DNA of 64,000 bases from Sulfurimonas sp. HSL-1716 (GTDB taxonomy: Bacteria > Campylobacterota > Campylobacteria > Campylobacterales > Sulfurimonadaceae): positions 1,240,001-1,304,000 of the forward strand of contig NZ_CP147918.1 of NCBI RefSeq assembly GCF_039645975.1, given 5' to 3'. A program made the position numbers and the translations under genes. The notes below the pieces were generated by a model. It made no database searches and had not been told where the DNA came from. It saw only the letters and a list, made by a program, of their open reading frames with translations. Shown one piece after another: positions 17,435-26,559 of this stretch (positions are counted from its first letter, which is position 1; each line of letters begins with the position of its first letter).

Positions 17435-18001
17435 CTAATAATCAGCCAGTCTTGAGACGATATCGTTTATGCTCTGTGCGAACATAGTGTATAAAAACGG
17501 CTCGATATCTCTTGAATCATACGACGGTGCGATCCATTTTCCCTTTCTCTCTTTAAAGTCCAAAGTCGTTGTTTTTGCATCTTTTTTTACGATGACCTGC
17601 AAATCTATCTCGCCTTTGAGATTTTCATCAAAAGTTTTGTCTTCATAGACTATCTTGATGTTTTTTATATAGACTTCTATTGTTAAAGATGCATCTTTAC
17701 CAGAGACATCCGTGTTAAATCCTGCCATTGCAAGCGCACGCCCCAATCCGTATCTGTATTTTTGCACAAAATCCACGTCGCTGCGAAACGTCACGTCTTT
17801 TTTACCTTTTACTTCGGCATAACCGATATCACGTTTATCCGCTCTTATATCCTTTAGCGCTTCTATATAGATTCCTCTTTTGTTTTTTTGAACCGTTCCC
17901 GTATAATCGGATTCATATGATTTGAGAGAAACGGCTCCGTTTTTGTATGAACAACCGCCCAAGAACAGTGCAATGGCAATGACGTACACTAGATATTTCA
18001 T
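17435..18001 (-). CDS. Lipoprotein, possibly YajG-like
   Basis: A 188-residue lipoprotein: a short hydrophobic leader with the lipobox LGGC near residues 14-17, then a mostly beta-strand body of about 170 residues (for example YIEALKDIRADKRDIGYAEV). It resembles the YajG class of envelope lipoproteins in size and layout, but I am not certain. The ATG at 18001 has GAGGAGG just upstream, so I prefer it over an in-frame ATG at 18037 whose extra residues would spoil the leader. It follows the TIGR02757 gene closely. Confidence 0.75.
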   Translation of the reverse strand: MKYLVYVIAIALFLGGCSYKNGAVSLKSYESDYTGTVQKNKRGIYIEALKDIRADKRDIGYAEVKGKKDVTFRSDVDFVQKYRYGLGRALAMAGFNTDVSGKDASLTIEVYIKNIKIVYEDKTFDENLKGEIDLQVIVKKDAKTTTLDFKERKGKWIAPSYDSRDIEPFLYTMFAQSINDIVSRLADY

Positions 18002-18026
18002 AATAGACCTCCTCTTTATTTTTGGA

Positions 18027-18836
18027 TTATACATCATGGATGTTTAACTCTCCGCTTAAGTACGGTTGTAGTTTAGCCATGCCAACATCCTCTAAGAGTT
18101 TTTCCTGTCCTATGCGGTAAAAGGCAAAATCATACTTGAGAGGATCGCTTTCATCGAATTCCCGCAGCCTGCATGTCAGCTCTATTGCCGCTTGCAGATC
18201 GTATGTTTTGCGCTTGAGGAGTCCCAGCCTGCGCGATACGTTGAAAGTATGCGTGTCAAGCGGGATTATCAGATCTTTTTTATCTACCCTGTTCCAAAGT
18301 CCTATATCGATGTTGTCATCTCTCACCATCCATCTGAGATACAGCATCCAGCGTTTTAACGCTCCCGCGCCTTTTGTTTTTGCCGTTACTCTGGAAAGTA
18401 AAAATTCGTATCCTTTGGAACTATGAGGATAAAACGAATTTATCTTTTTGACAATTTCATCTATCCCCTCTATAACACTGTTTTGTCTGCCGTATCCACG
18501 CACGAATACATCTTCAAGAGTGCTCTGCTCTTTTAGTCGTTTGAGGGCGATAAAAAGTGCAGCGACATCTTCGCTTTTTTGAAATCTATAATAATGGCTT
18601 TTTAGAGCCTCTTTTATCTCGTCTACATCCGCATCCAGCAGCGAAAAATCAAGCGAATCCAAGAACGAGACTATCTGTTTTACTCCTCCGTACGCAAACA
18701 GCGCACAGATGAGAGAGACGATCTCGTCATTATGGCGGCGTGCGACCATGACCGGGTCCAGTCTCTCAGCACAGATCTCTGTTTGAGAATCTCTTTTTAA
18801 GACTTCGGCATCTAGCAGCCGCTTTACATCAGACAT
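18027..18836 (-). CDS. TIGR02757 family protein
   Basis: About 269 residues, matching the TIGR02757 family (small all-helical proteins, function unknown). Recognisable stretches are VARRHNDEIVSLICALFAYG near residues 34-53, and IPLDTHTFNVSRRLGLL and YDFAFYRIGQ in the C-terminal third. The HTFNVSRRLGL part recalls DNA-glycosylase-like helix-hairpin-helix proteins; this is only a resemblance. The ATG at 18836 overlaps the rpoN stop by 8 bases; a GTG at 18863 is an alternative. It is co-transcribed with rpoN. Confidence 0.82.
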   Translation of the reverse strand: MSDVKRLLDAEVLKRDSQTEICAERLDPVMVARRHNDEIVSLICALFAYGGVKQIVSFLDSLDFSLLDADVDEIKEALKSHYYRFQKSEDVAALFIALKRLKEQSTLEDVFVRGYGRQNSVIEGIDEIVKKINSFYPHSSKGYEFLLSRVTAKTKGAGALKRWMLYLRWMVRDDNIDIGLWNRVDKKDLIIPLDTHTFNVSRRLGLLKRKTYDLQAAIELTCRLREFDESDPLKYDFAFYRIGQEKLLEDVGMAKLQPYLSGELNIHDV

Positions 18837-20100
18837 TGAGATGGTAAAGTTTTTTTCTTTCACTTGAACCCGCGATATTAAGCTGTTTTCTATACTTTGC
18901 GATGGTACGGCGAACCATCGTGACTTTGAATTTCTCTTGGATCATCTCAAGAAGTTTCATATCGCTCAGAGGTTTCTGCGGCGGCTCGTCTTTGACTATC
19001 TGAAGCAGAAAGTCTTTGATAGCGGAGTTTGAAACATCCTCGTCGATCGCAGTGGTAAAGAACTCTTTCATAGCAAAGATCCCCCGGTCGCAGGCTATGT
19101 ATTTGTTAGCTATGGCACGCGAAATGGTCGAGGGATTGTGCCCGAACTCATCGGCCAGGGTCTTTAGGGTAAGTGGCATGATGTTTCCGCCCGTAAAGAA
19201 TTCGTACTGATACTCCACTATCATCAGCCCTACTTTATAAAGCGTAGCTTTTCTCATGTCAAGGGCGTCCACGAGGCTTTTGGCCTCTTTTATCTTTTGG
19301 GAAATGAACTCATGTTCGACGGCGTACTCGGTATTGATGTTAATGGTCGGATAATACGCATCGTTGAGCTTTACTTCGATACCGCTCTCTTCATCAAAAA
19401 ATATCATCAGATCGGGAATGACTTGCGCCGAATCTTCAAGATACTCGATGGCTGGAGGGTTCTTAAAGCTTCCAATCACCTTCATCGCCTCTTCGAAATG
19501 CTCATTTTCGCTATATGTATGCATCTCTTGAAGATCCTCTATCAGCTTGACGGCAAGTTCATACCCTTCGTCGCTGATCTCGGAGTTCTCCAGCTGAAAC
19601 AAAAACGACTCCGAAAGGTTTTTTGCACCTATACCGAGCGGTTCTACATGGATAAATCTTCTTCTGACGCGTTCAAATTCATCTATCGAAATATCGTTTT
19701 CTTTGCAGAACTCTTCGCTTTCTCCCTCATAGTATCCGTTTTCATCGAGATTTGAAGCTACGAACTGCGCAATACGTTGAGAGATCGGTGTCGGAAAAAG
19801 CGGAGCTTCAAGCTGTTCGTCAAGCACGTCGTAAAGAGATTTCGTTTGTACCGTCAGAGCCTCAATCTGCTCTGTTCTTGAGTTTGTGACGCTTCCCGAT
19901 ATTATTCTTTTTGGTATCTTGCTTTCAAAACTCTCCTCAAATCCCGAACTTACTTCGACAACGGGATTTGATTCGACAAAGGGAGACATGGCTTCACCGA
20001 GTTCGCTCAGACTCGAGTGCAGTATCGGCAGCCAGTTACGCAGAGTGTTTGAGAGCTTATTCTTGGTCTCGACACTTTGACTGACTCTTAAAGTTGCCAT
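18829..20100 (-). CDS. rpoN: RNA polymerase sigma-54 factor
   Basis: A 423-residue sigma-54. Region I at the N terminus is glutamine-poor but has the expected helical start; the core-binding domain covers about 90-250. A helix-turn-helix with TLADEFGHNPSTISRA lies near 310-340. The RpoN box VRRTIAKYRK (396-405) reads the -24 promoter element. In Campylobacterota sigma-54 drives middle flagellar genes with the FlgS-FlgR pair; an FlgS-like kinase gene lies at 57.6 kb here. The gene sits 22 bases after lptB in the order S4-trpD-tsaE-lptB-rpoN-TIGR02757. Confidence 0.95.
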   Translation of the reverse strand: MATLRVSQSVETKNKLSNTLRNWLPILHSSLSELGEAMSPFVESNPVVEVSSGFEESFESKIPKRIISGSVTNSRTEQIEALTVQTKSLYDVLDEQLEAPLFPTPISQRIAQFVASNLDENGYYEGESEEFCKENDISIDEFERVRRRFIHVEPLGIGAKNLSESFLFQLENSEISDEGYELAVKLIEDLQEMHTYSENEHFEEAMKVIGSFKNPPAIEYLEDSAQVIPDLMIFFDEESGIEVKLNDAYYPTININTEYAVEHEFISQKIKEAKSLVDALDMRKATLYKVGLMIVEYQYEFFTGGNIMPLTLKTLADEFGHNPSTISRAIANKYIACDRGIFAMKEFFTTAIDEDVSNSAIKDFLLQIVKDEPPQKPLSDMKLLEMIQEKFKVTMVRRTIAKYRKQLNIAGSSERKKLYHLNV

Positions 20101-20122
20101 ATACCGCCATTCATTTCAAGTT

Positions 20123-20845
20123 CTAAAACTTGAAATCCTCCCCTAGGTAATGCGTCCTTACATCGGCATTCCTGCCTATCTCATCGCTGGTACCGCTTGC
20201 CAGCAGGGTACCTGATTTGATGACATACGCTCTGTCGCAGACCGCGAGCGTCTCACGGACGTTATGATCGGTTATCAGTACGCCTATGCCGTATTCGACA
20301 AGCTGTTTTATGACGTTTTGAATATCAAGTACCGCAATGGGATCGACCCCCGCAAAAGGTTCATCCAGAAGCAGAAATTTCGGTTTGTTCACCAAGGCTC
20401 TGGCTATCTCCACCCGGCGCCGTTCTCCGCCGCTCAGGCTAATCCCTTTTCTGTATCGGATAGGCTCGATATTGAACATATCCAAAAGTTCCAGTAAACG
20501 GCTTTCCTGCTCCTCTTTGCTCATGTTGGAAGCCTGTGCGGCAACAAGAAGGTTATCCTCGACACTTAAGTCTTTAAAGATAGAAGCTTCCTGCGGAAGA
20601 TACCCTATCCCTTTTACCGCCCGCTTATGAAGAGGAAGTTTTGAAAGGTTCTCTCCATCAAAGAACACATCGCCGCTGGTACTTTCAATAAGTCCGCATA
20701 TCATATAAAACGTCGTGGTCTTCCCTGCACCGTTAGGCCCTAAAAGTCCGACGACTTCGCCGCTTTTTACCTCTAAAGAGATACCTTTTACGATCTCCAG
20801 CGATTTTATCTTTTTTATCAGTTTTTCAGCTCTTAACGTGTGCAT
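20123..20845 (-). CDS. lptB: LPS export ABC transporter ATPase
   Basis: A 240-residue cytoplasmic ATPase of the LptB2FG complex that lifts lipopolysaccharide from the inner membrane toward the outer membrane. Walker A is GPNGAGKTT near 36-44, the signature is LSGGERRRVEIARAL and Walker B is FLLLDEPFAGVDP. The linker YLPQEASIFKDLSV is typical of LptB. It overlaps tsaE by 20 bases and precedes rpoN, an arrangement common in Gram-negative genomes. Confidence 0.95.
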   Translation of the reverse strand: MHTLRAEKLIKKIKSLEIVKGISLEVKSGEVVGLLGPNGAGKTTTFYMICGLIESTSGDVFFDGENLSKLPLHKRAVKGIGYLPQEASIFKDLSVEDNLLVAAQASNMSKEEQESRLLELLDMFNIEPIRYRKGISLSGGERRRVEIARALVNKPKFLLLDEPFAGVDPIAVLDIQNVIKQLVEYGIGVLITDHNVRETLAVCDRAYVIKSGTLLASGTSDEIGRNADVRTHYLGEDFKF

Positions 20846-21251
20846 CGTCTACCCTATATAATCTTTTATCGTCAAGTTTTTCTATACTTATCACCACAAA
20901 CGGTATCTCGGCGCTACGAAGTATCTCTATGAGCGTATTGTCGCCCCACTCTACAAAATGATACCCCTCTCGCTCCAGTTCTTCAAGCATTCCCAAAGCC
21001 ATGAAGTGCTCTATACCGTGGTTATAGATATCGTAATGGAAAATATTCTCTCCGTAACACTGCTGAAGAGAAAACGTAGGAGAGGTGACCGCCTCTTCTA
21101 TGCCGAACTCTTTAGCAAATGCAGAAACAAAAGTCGTCTTTCCTGCTGCCAGCGCACCGCGCAAAATAATGACGCCTCCTCCGGGAAGAAGCGACATCAC
21201 CTCTTTGGTAAGTTCTGATAGGTTCTCTTTTTCTAATATAAACTCTTTCAC
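20826..21251 (-). CDS. tsaE: tRNA t6A synthesis ATPase TsaE
   Basis: A 141-residue P-loop protein of the TsaE (YjeE) family, needed with TsaB and TsaD to make t6A37 on ANN-decoding tRNAs. The Walker A motif GALAAGKTT is near residues 32-40, followed by TSPTFSLQQCY and, further on, FVEWGDN, all family hallmarks. It overlaps trpD by 4 bases and lptB by 20, so translation is coupled in this operon. Confidence 0.93.
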   Translation of the reverse strand: MKEFILEKENLSELTKEVMSLLPGGGVIILRGALAAGKTTFVSAFAKEFGIEEAVTSPTFSLQQCYGENIFHYDIYNHGIEHFMALGMLEELEREGYHFVEWGDNTLIEILRSAEIPFVVISIEKLDDKRLYRVDDAHVKS

Positions 21252-22234
21252 AGCTTTGACGATACCTCTATAATCTGTTGTAATTTTACTTTGGCACGGT
21301 CTGAGAGCAAAGCCTCTTTTGCTATATCGATACCGTCTTGAAGATCTCTTGCCATACCCTCCACGACAAATGCGGCTGCTGCGTTTATGAGCACTATATC
21401 TCTTTGTGCATCGGTCGCACGGTTGTCAAATATATTTGTAAGTATCTTTGCATTTTCCTCTCCGTCACCGCCCATAATCGCACTTAAAGGCACTCTTTTG
21501 ATGCCGTATGTCAAAGGATCGATGACAAACTCTTCTATACTGCCGTTTTTCAATCTTGCCGCATACGTAATATCGGAGATGCTTATTTCATCCATTCTCT
21601 CTTTTGAAGATACGACCATCGCATCACTCGATCCGTTCATTTTTAAAGCGTCGGCAAGTTTTTTCACAAACGATTTGTCAAAAACGCCCAGCAGCGTCTT
21701 TTTTACGCCTGCAGGGTTTGTAAGAGGTCCTAAAATATTGAAGATCGTTTTGTCGGGGATACTTTTTCTAATGGGCATAATAAATTTCATGGCAGGATGA
21801 TAGTTCTGTGCAAACATAAACGTAAATCCAGTCTCTTCCAGAAGTCTTGCGCTGTTGTCTATGCTGAGATCGAGCCTGACTCCCAATTTTTCGAACATAT
21901 CCGCACTTCCCGATTTTGAAGTAACCGAACGGCTGCCGTGTTTTGCGACATAAGCACCCGCAGAAGCGACAAGCAAAGCGACCGTCGAAGAGATATTGAA
22001 ACTTCCTATCTTATCTCCTCCCGTTCCCACTATATCTATGATCTTCTCTTTTAATTCTTCTTGTACCGGCAGACATAAAGAGTGCGCTTTCATCACATGC
22101 GCAGCAGCAGCTATCGTATCTACGTTCGTGGATTCATTCAGACGCAGACCTATCAAAAAATCACGCATCTGTTCATCATTCATCTTATGGTCAAAAAGAA
22201 GCTCGAATTTCTTCAACGATTCCTGATAGGTCAC
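21248..22234 (-). CDS. trpD: Anthranilate phosphoribosyltransferase
   Basis: A 328-residue enzyme that joins PRPP to anthranilate in tryptophan synthesis. The PRPP loop GTGGD is near residues 70-74, followed by NISSTVALLVASAG, KHGSRSVTSKSGSAD and NILGPLTNPA. It is a stand-alone TrpD without a fused glutaminase. No other trp genes are nearby; it is embedded in a tsaE-lptB-rpoN operon, 4 bases overlapping the S4 gene upstream and tsaE downstream. Confidence 0.95.
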   Translation of the reverse strand: MTYQESLKKFELLFDHKMNDEQMRDFLIGLRLNESTNVDTIAAAAHVMKAHSLCLPVQEELKEKIIDIVGTGGDKIGSFNISSTVALLVASAGAYVAKHGSRSVTSKSGSADMFEKLGVRLDLSIDNSARLLEETGFTFMFAQNYHPAMKFIMPIRKSIPDKTIFNILGPLTNPAGVKKTLLGVFDKSFVKKLADALKMNGSSDAMVVSSKERMDEISISDITYAARLKNGSIEEFVIDPLTYGIKRVPLSAIMGGDGEENAKILTNIFDNRATDAQRDIVLINAAAAFVVEGMARDLQDGIDIAKEALLSDRAKVKLQQIIEVSSKL

Positions 22235-22479
22235 TCTATCTCCTTCACGTATTTGTCTTGTTCGGATTTGGGAGTCGATTTGACGCTTGGGATGCCCACG
22301 ACGCTGTATTTTTTTTCTCCGTTTAAGTAAGCTATACCGATCACATCGCCTACAGATACGTCTTTGCTTGGTTTCACTACTTTGCCGTTGATGCTTACGA
22401 CGCCGTTTGCTATCATATCCTGAGCGACGGAGCGGCGTTTTGTTATATTTACGCTGTTTAAAAATTTATCGATTCTCAT
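22231..22479 (-). CDS. S4-domain RNA-binding protein
   Basis: An 82-residue protein made almost entirely of an S4 RNA-binding fold (MRIDKFLNSVNITKRRSVAQ, then NGVVSINGKVVKPSKDVSVGD). Small S4 proteins of this type include Hsp15 and RqcP, which act on stalled ribosomes or 50S subunits; I cannot decide which applies. It is the first gene of the trpD-tsaE-lptB-rpoN operon. Confidence 0.88.
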   Translation of the reverse strand: MRIDKFLNSVNITKRRSVAQDMIANGVVSINGKVVKPSKDVSVGDVIGIAYLNGEKKYSVVGIPSVKSTPKSEQDKYVKEIE

Positions 22480-22628
22480 ATATATATTGTTCCGGACTTG
22501 ATTTTCTCTATTTTAGACAAAAGAACCTAAAACAGATGTAAAATATGGAACAATTTTTGCATTATTTTTCAATAGATGAATATTATAGACAAGAAGACAG
22601 AAAGTTAAAAGCAAACGAGCCGTTTTAT

Positions 22629-24212
22629 CTAGCTCATTATACCTTTTATCATAAAGAAGACGGCGGCACTCAGTACTGCTGCTGCAGGAACCGTGATGAT
22701 CCAGGCGGCAATGATTTTTTTAACCGCATCTCTTTTTACGTACTTGATCTTTTTAGCACCTTTGTACTCTTTTTTCTCCATTTTAACCTGCTCCTCTTTT
22801 TCGTCGATGCTTTTGAAGAGTTCTACGATTCTTTCATAGTCCTGCTGGTTTTTATTTTGGAGTTTGTCAAGCTTTTTCAGCTCTTCGCGCATCTCATCAA
22901 GCGCTTTTTTATCGGATTTGAACTTTTCTCTGACGCTCTCTAAAAATTTGGATTCGCCGCGGTCGAGATATTCTCTTAAGAACCCGACACCAAAAACACC
23001 GCCGACGGCTATATGCGTGGATGAAACGGGAAGACCCAGCTGAGAAGCGACGATCACTGTCAGTGCAGCCGCCATAGCGATACTGAATGCTCTCATCTGG
23101 TCAAGCTCTGTTATCTCATGTCCGACGGTTTTGATAAGCTTTGGCCCGTAAAGCGCAAGACCTATGACTATACCGATAGCACCCACGCTCATAACCCAAA
23201 ACGGAATACCCACGGCTTTTTTGATCGCGCCTCCCATGACGGCATCGTTGATCGCCGCCAAAGGTCCGATGGCGTTTGCCACGTCGTTCGCGCCGTGTGC
23301 AAAACTAAGAAGAGCCGCCGCAAAGATGAGAGGGATTGTAAAGAGCGTGTTTACGCCCGTTCTGTTTTTTTCCACTTTGTCCGCGGCTTTGACGATAAGC
23401 GGTTTGACAACAAAAAACATTATGATCGAAGATACGACGCCTATACCAAGTGCAGTAATAAAGTTCACTTTTATAAGATGTTTGACGCCTTTTAGCATCA
23501 AGTAAGTGACAAAGGCCATCGCCATGACTGAGATAAGAAGAGGCACCACCTTTTTTGCGCTTTGTATCATATCTTCTTTATAAACGATATTTTTCTTTAT
23601 ATAAAACAGGAACAGAGCGGCGATGATCCCTCCCAAAATAGGAGATATTATCCAACTGGCGACGATACTTCCCATCGTACCCCATGAGACTATCTTAAAT
23701 CCCGCAGCAGCTATCCCCGCACCCATAACACCGCCGACTATCGAGTGGGTCGTAGAGACCGGTGCACCCAGATACGTCGCAAGGTTCAGCCACAAAGCAC
23801 CGCTTAAAAGCGCTGCGCTCATCGCCCAAATAAAGATATCCGGATTAGCGATCAGATCGGGATCGATTATCCCTTTTTGTATCGTTTTTACAACGTCGCC
23901 GCCCGCTATAAAAGAACCGCTCGCTTCAAAGATAGCCGCAATGACAATGGCGCCCATCATCGTGAGCGCTTTTGAGCCTACCGCAGGTCCCACGTTGTTT
24001 GCAACGTCATTAGCACCGATGTTCATAGCCATATATGCGCCAAATACCGCACCGATAACTAAAAATGGATTATCATGATTCCCGCTGTGTGAAAAAGTTG
24101 TCCAAAAAAACACTAACGCTATAAATAAAAATGCAAGTGCGAGTCTTGCATAACCGCTCGGTTGTGTCTGAACAGTGACCTTTTCCATACTTCTGATAGT
24201 TTTAATATCCAT
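22629..24212 (-). CDS. PiT-family phosphate transporter with charged C-terminal loop
   Basis: A 527-residue inorganic phosphate transporter. Both inverted PiT signatures are present: GANDVANNVGPAVGSKALT near residue 47 and GANDVANAIGPLAA near 305, with SSTHIAVGGVFGVG in the second half. Compared with short PiTs it has a long charged cytoplasmic loop (about 415-495, rich in Lys and Glu, likely coiled coil) before a last membrane helix. It lies 87 bases downstream of phoU on the same strand and has its own possible promoter there. It should import phosphate with H+ or Na+, or as a metal-phosphate. Confidence 0.92.
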   Translation of the reverse strand: MDIKTIRSMEKVTVQTQPSGYARLALAFLFIALVFFWTTFSHSGNHDNPFLVIGAVFGAYMAMNIGANDVANNVGPAVGSKALTMMGAIVIAAIFEASGSFIAGGDVVKTIQKGIIDPDLIANPDIFIWAMSAALLSGALWLNLATYLGAPVSTTHSIVGGVMGAGIAAAGFKIVSWGTMGSIVASWIISPILGGIIAALFLFYIKKNIVYKEDMIQSAKKVVPLLISVMAMAFVTYLMLKGVKHLIKVNFITALGIGVVSSIIMFFVVKPLIVKAADKVEKNRTGVNTLFTIPLIFAAALLSFAHGANDVANAIGPLAAINDAVMGGAIKKAVGIPFWVMSVGAIGIVIGLALYGPKLIKTVGHEITELDQMRAFSIAMAAALTVIVASQLGLPVSSTHIAVGGVFGVGFLREYLDRGESKFLESVREKFKSDKKALDEMREELKKLDKLQNKNQQDYERIVELFKSIDEKEEQVKMEKKEYKGAKKIKYVKRDAVKKIIAAWIITVPAAAVLSAAVFFMIKGIMS

Positions 24213-24245
24213 TTTTTCTCTGCCCCAATTTTATAATAATCGCAG

Positions 24246-24251
24246 ATTATA
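24246..24251 (-). promoter_or_regulatory. Possible -10 element of the PiT gene
   Basis: TATAAT on the minus strand lies 34 bases upstream of the PiT start, in the short gap after phoU. This leaves room for a leader of about 27 bases with a GGGGCAGAG ribosome site. No clear -35 is seen, which is normal for Campylobacterota sigma-70 promoters. Confidence 0.4.
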
Positions 24252-24299
24252 TATAAAGTGCCGTGAAAAACAGATTAAAGAAGGAAATATAACTATCTT

Positions 24300-24965
24300 T
24301 TACTCGACGAACCCCAGTTCACCGCCGATCCTTGCAAAAAGAAGCAGGCTTCCTACATCTAAAGCGCGGTCGGCTATCTTTTCACTTTTTCTCAAAGCGC
24401 TGAGTATCTTGGTAAATTTACCGAAATCCTCGATATTTGGAGCCTGTTTGAAGATGTTGTCCTGCAGAAGTTCGTACAGATCGTCCGTCTTGCTTTCGGA
24501 GATAAGAACTTTATTGAAAAGCTCCTGCGTTTCGTCGGTACATGTGGTTTTTATCATGTTCACTACCGCCGTCAGACACTCTACGGTCGATTTTTGCATA
24601 GGCACCGCGAACTCTTTTACCGTAGTCTCGTCAAGCTCTTTGCAGTAATTGCTAAGTCCCGATATAAAGCTTCTCGTATTTGAAGAAGCACGCAGAAGTT
24701 CATTCGTGATCTTAAAAAACGAGACGATGAGACGCAGATCTCTTGCTTCTGGAGAGTATAACGCCAGTATCTTGACAATGGTGTTGTCCAGCTCAATCGT
24801 TTTTGAGCTCATGTTTTTTAAGCTCTCCTTGGCTTTACTCAAGATATCTTTATCGCACTCCTGCAATCCCGTAAGAATCGCCATGTTGGCTTCCAAGATG
24901 TTTTCGGCAATTGTAGCGATCTTTTCGTTTATATCATCTAACTGGTTGCTGTAAGTCTTTAACAT
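24300..24965 (-). CDS. phoU: Phosphate signalling regulator PhoU
   Basis: A 221-residue all-helical protein with two PhoU repeats (about 10-95 and 115-205), including YSPEARDLRLIVSFFKI near residues 70-86, the metal-binding type helix. It would link the Pst transporter to the phosphate-sensing kinase and limit uptake. The start overlaps the pstB stop by 1 base, which supports co-translation. A second, distant PhoU-class protein (DUF47) is encoded at 30.7 kb. Confidence 0.93.
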   Translation of the reverse strand: MLKTYSNQLDDINEKIATIAENILEANMAILTGLQECDKDILSKAKESLKNMSSKTIELDNTIVKILALYSPEARDLRLIVSFFKITNELLRASSNTRSFISGLSNYCKELDETTVKEFAVPMQKSTVECLTAVVNMIKTTCTDETQELFNKVLISESKTDDLYELLQDNIFKQAPNIEDFGKFTKILSALRKSEKIADRALDVGSLLLFARIGGELGFVE

Positions 24966-25747
24966 TATCCGAATCTCCCCGTAATATAATCTTCTGTTTT
25001 TTTCTCTTTAGGATTTAAAAATATTTTCTCCGTCTCGCCGTATTCTATCAGGTCGCCGAGATACATGAATGCGGTATAGTCGCTTATGCGGCTTGCCTGC
25101 TGCATATTATGCGTGACTATGGCAATGCTGACATCTTTTTTAAGTTCTACGATCAGCTCTTCGATAGCTGCTGTAGAGATGGGGTCAAGCGCGGACGTCG
25201 GCTCGTCAAACAGCAGAAGTTCGGGTTTGAGCGCGACCGCTCTTGCTATACACAGACGCTGCTGCTGACCGCCGGAAAGTCCCATTGCGCTTTTGTTCAG
25301 ACGGTCGCTCACCTCGCCGAAAAGCGCACTGCCTTTTAAAGCTGCCTCTACTCTGTCGGCAAGTTCAGTTTTATTTTTGATCCCCGCGATACGCAGACCG
25401 TAGGCGACGTTGTCGAATATGCTCATAGGAAACGGCGTCGGTTTTTGAAAGATCATCCCGACACGCTGGCGCAAAGCGATGAATTCGTTCTCTTTTTTAA
25501 TGTTAAGAATATTTTCCATCTCACCCGTTGCTTCGTTTAGCAGCATAAGCCTGCCCTCGTAATCGTTACCGGGATAAAGGTCATGGATTCTGTTTAAAGA
25601 TCTTAACAGCGTGGATTTTCCGCATCCGCTTGGACCGATCAGCGCGGTTATAGAGTTTTTCATTATCGGAAGATTGATACCGTTTAGTGATCTTGTCTGC
25701 GCCGAAGCGTATGTAAAACTAAAATCTTCTATACTCATTATTGGCAT
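24965..25747 (-). CDS. pstB: Phosphate ABC transporter ATPase
   Basis: A 260-residue ATPase of the high-affinity phosphate importer. Walker [10 protein letters not shown] is at 38-46, the signature [15 protein letters not shown] follows, then Walker [14 protein letters not shown], and [20 protein letters not shown] is the PstB-specific stretch. I chose ATG 25747, which has AAAGGA upstream and lies 5 bases after pstA; the frame stays open for 29 more codons but these overlap pstA and do not look like PstB. Confidence 0.95.
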   Translation of the reverse strand: MPIMSIEDFSFTYASAQTRSLNGINLPIMKNSITALIGPSGCGKSTLLRSLNRIHDLYPGNDYEGRLMLLNEATGEMENILNIKKENEFIALRQRVGMIFQKPTPFPMSIFDNVAYGLRIAGIKNKTELADRVEAALKGSALFGEVSDRLNKSAMGLSGGQQQRLCIARAVALKPELLLFDEPTSALDPISTAAIEELIVELKKDVSIAIVTHNMQQASRISDYTAFMYLGDLIEYGETEKIFLNPKEKKTEDYITGRFG

Positions 25748-25752
25748 AAATA

Positions 25753-26559
25753 TTATCCTTTGTGTCTTGTAATATATCTTCCGATAAGGTTTATAAATAA
25801 AACTAACATCGTAAGTATGAATGATGCAGCCCAAGCCAGATCACGGCTAGCCTGCGTCGGATCGTTTGCTAGATTATAAATACTTACCGTAAGCGATGGA
25901 TAAGATTCCGTAAGATCCAGGCTGAAATAGTTACTTGTTTCGCTTGTAAAAAGAAGCGGCGCGGTCTCACCGATGATTCTCGCAAAAGCAAGAAGCAGAC
26001 CTGTCATGATCCCTACTTTTGCGGCTTTTATGATGATATCCAGGATCACGCGGTATTTGCTGGCACCCAAGGCTATCCCTGCTTCACGCAGTTCTCTGGG
26101 AACGAGAGAAAGCATATTGTCCGTCGTGTTGATGACTATGGGAATCATCATGATCGCAAGAGCGATACTTCCGGCAAAGCCGCTTGTTCCGCCTGTTGGA
26201 GCAACTACTACGGCATATACGAAAGCACCGATAACGATGGAGGGAGCACTCATCATGATATCGCTGAGATCCCGTATAAGTCTGACAAATTTGCCTCGTC
26301 CGTACTCTTGAATATATATACCTGCAAGCATTCCGATAGGGATACCTATGAGTGAAGCCAGCCCCGCTATGATAAACTGTCCGATGATCAGATTTCTCAG
26401 TCCTTTGTCTATCAAATCTTTAAAAAACAGTGAAAGATGAAAAGAGGAAAGTCCTTTCATAATCAGCGTTATAAGAATCCATCCTAAAAACGCCAGACCG
26501 ATTAATGCAGAAATCGTGGATAATAACAAAACGATCTTATTTATTGTCAAACGCATCAA
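25753..26559 (-). CDS. pstA: Phosphate ABC transporter permease PstA
   Basis: A 268-residue inner-membrane permease with six predicted helices and the binding-protein-dependent transport loop ([21 protein letters not shown] near residues 158-178). It pairs with PstC to form the phosphate channel. Two ATG codons at 26559 and 26556 are possible; both overlap the pstC stop. Length is normal. Confidence 0.95.
   Translation of the reverse strand: MMRLTINKIVLLLSTISALIGLAFLGWILITLIMKGLSSFHLSLFFKDLIDKGLRNLIIGQFIIAGLASLIGIPIGMLAGIYIQEYGRGKFVRLIRDLSDIMMSAPSIVIGAFVYAVVVAPTGGTSGFAGSIALAIMMIPIVINTTDNMLSLVPRELREAGIALGASKYRVILDIIIKAAKVGIMTGLLLAFARIIGETAPLLFTSETSNYFSLDLTESYPSLTVSIYNLANDPTQASRDLAWAASFILTMLVLFINLIGRYITRHKG

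Noticed and set aside
22486-22554. ATTGTTCC / GGAACAAT inverted repeat upstream of the S4 gene
   Set aside because: The arms are only 8 bases and about 53 bases apart; not convincing as hairpin or operator.
22545-22943. Plus-strand frame starting between the S4 and PiT genes
   Set aside because: Most of it is antisense to the PiT C terminus and the product is Phe/Leu-rich without motif. The 149-base gap itself looks like a leader and promoter region.
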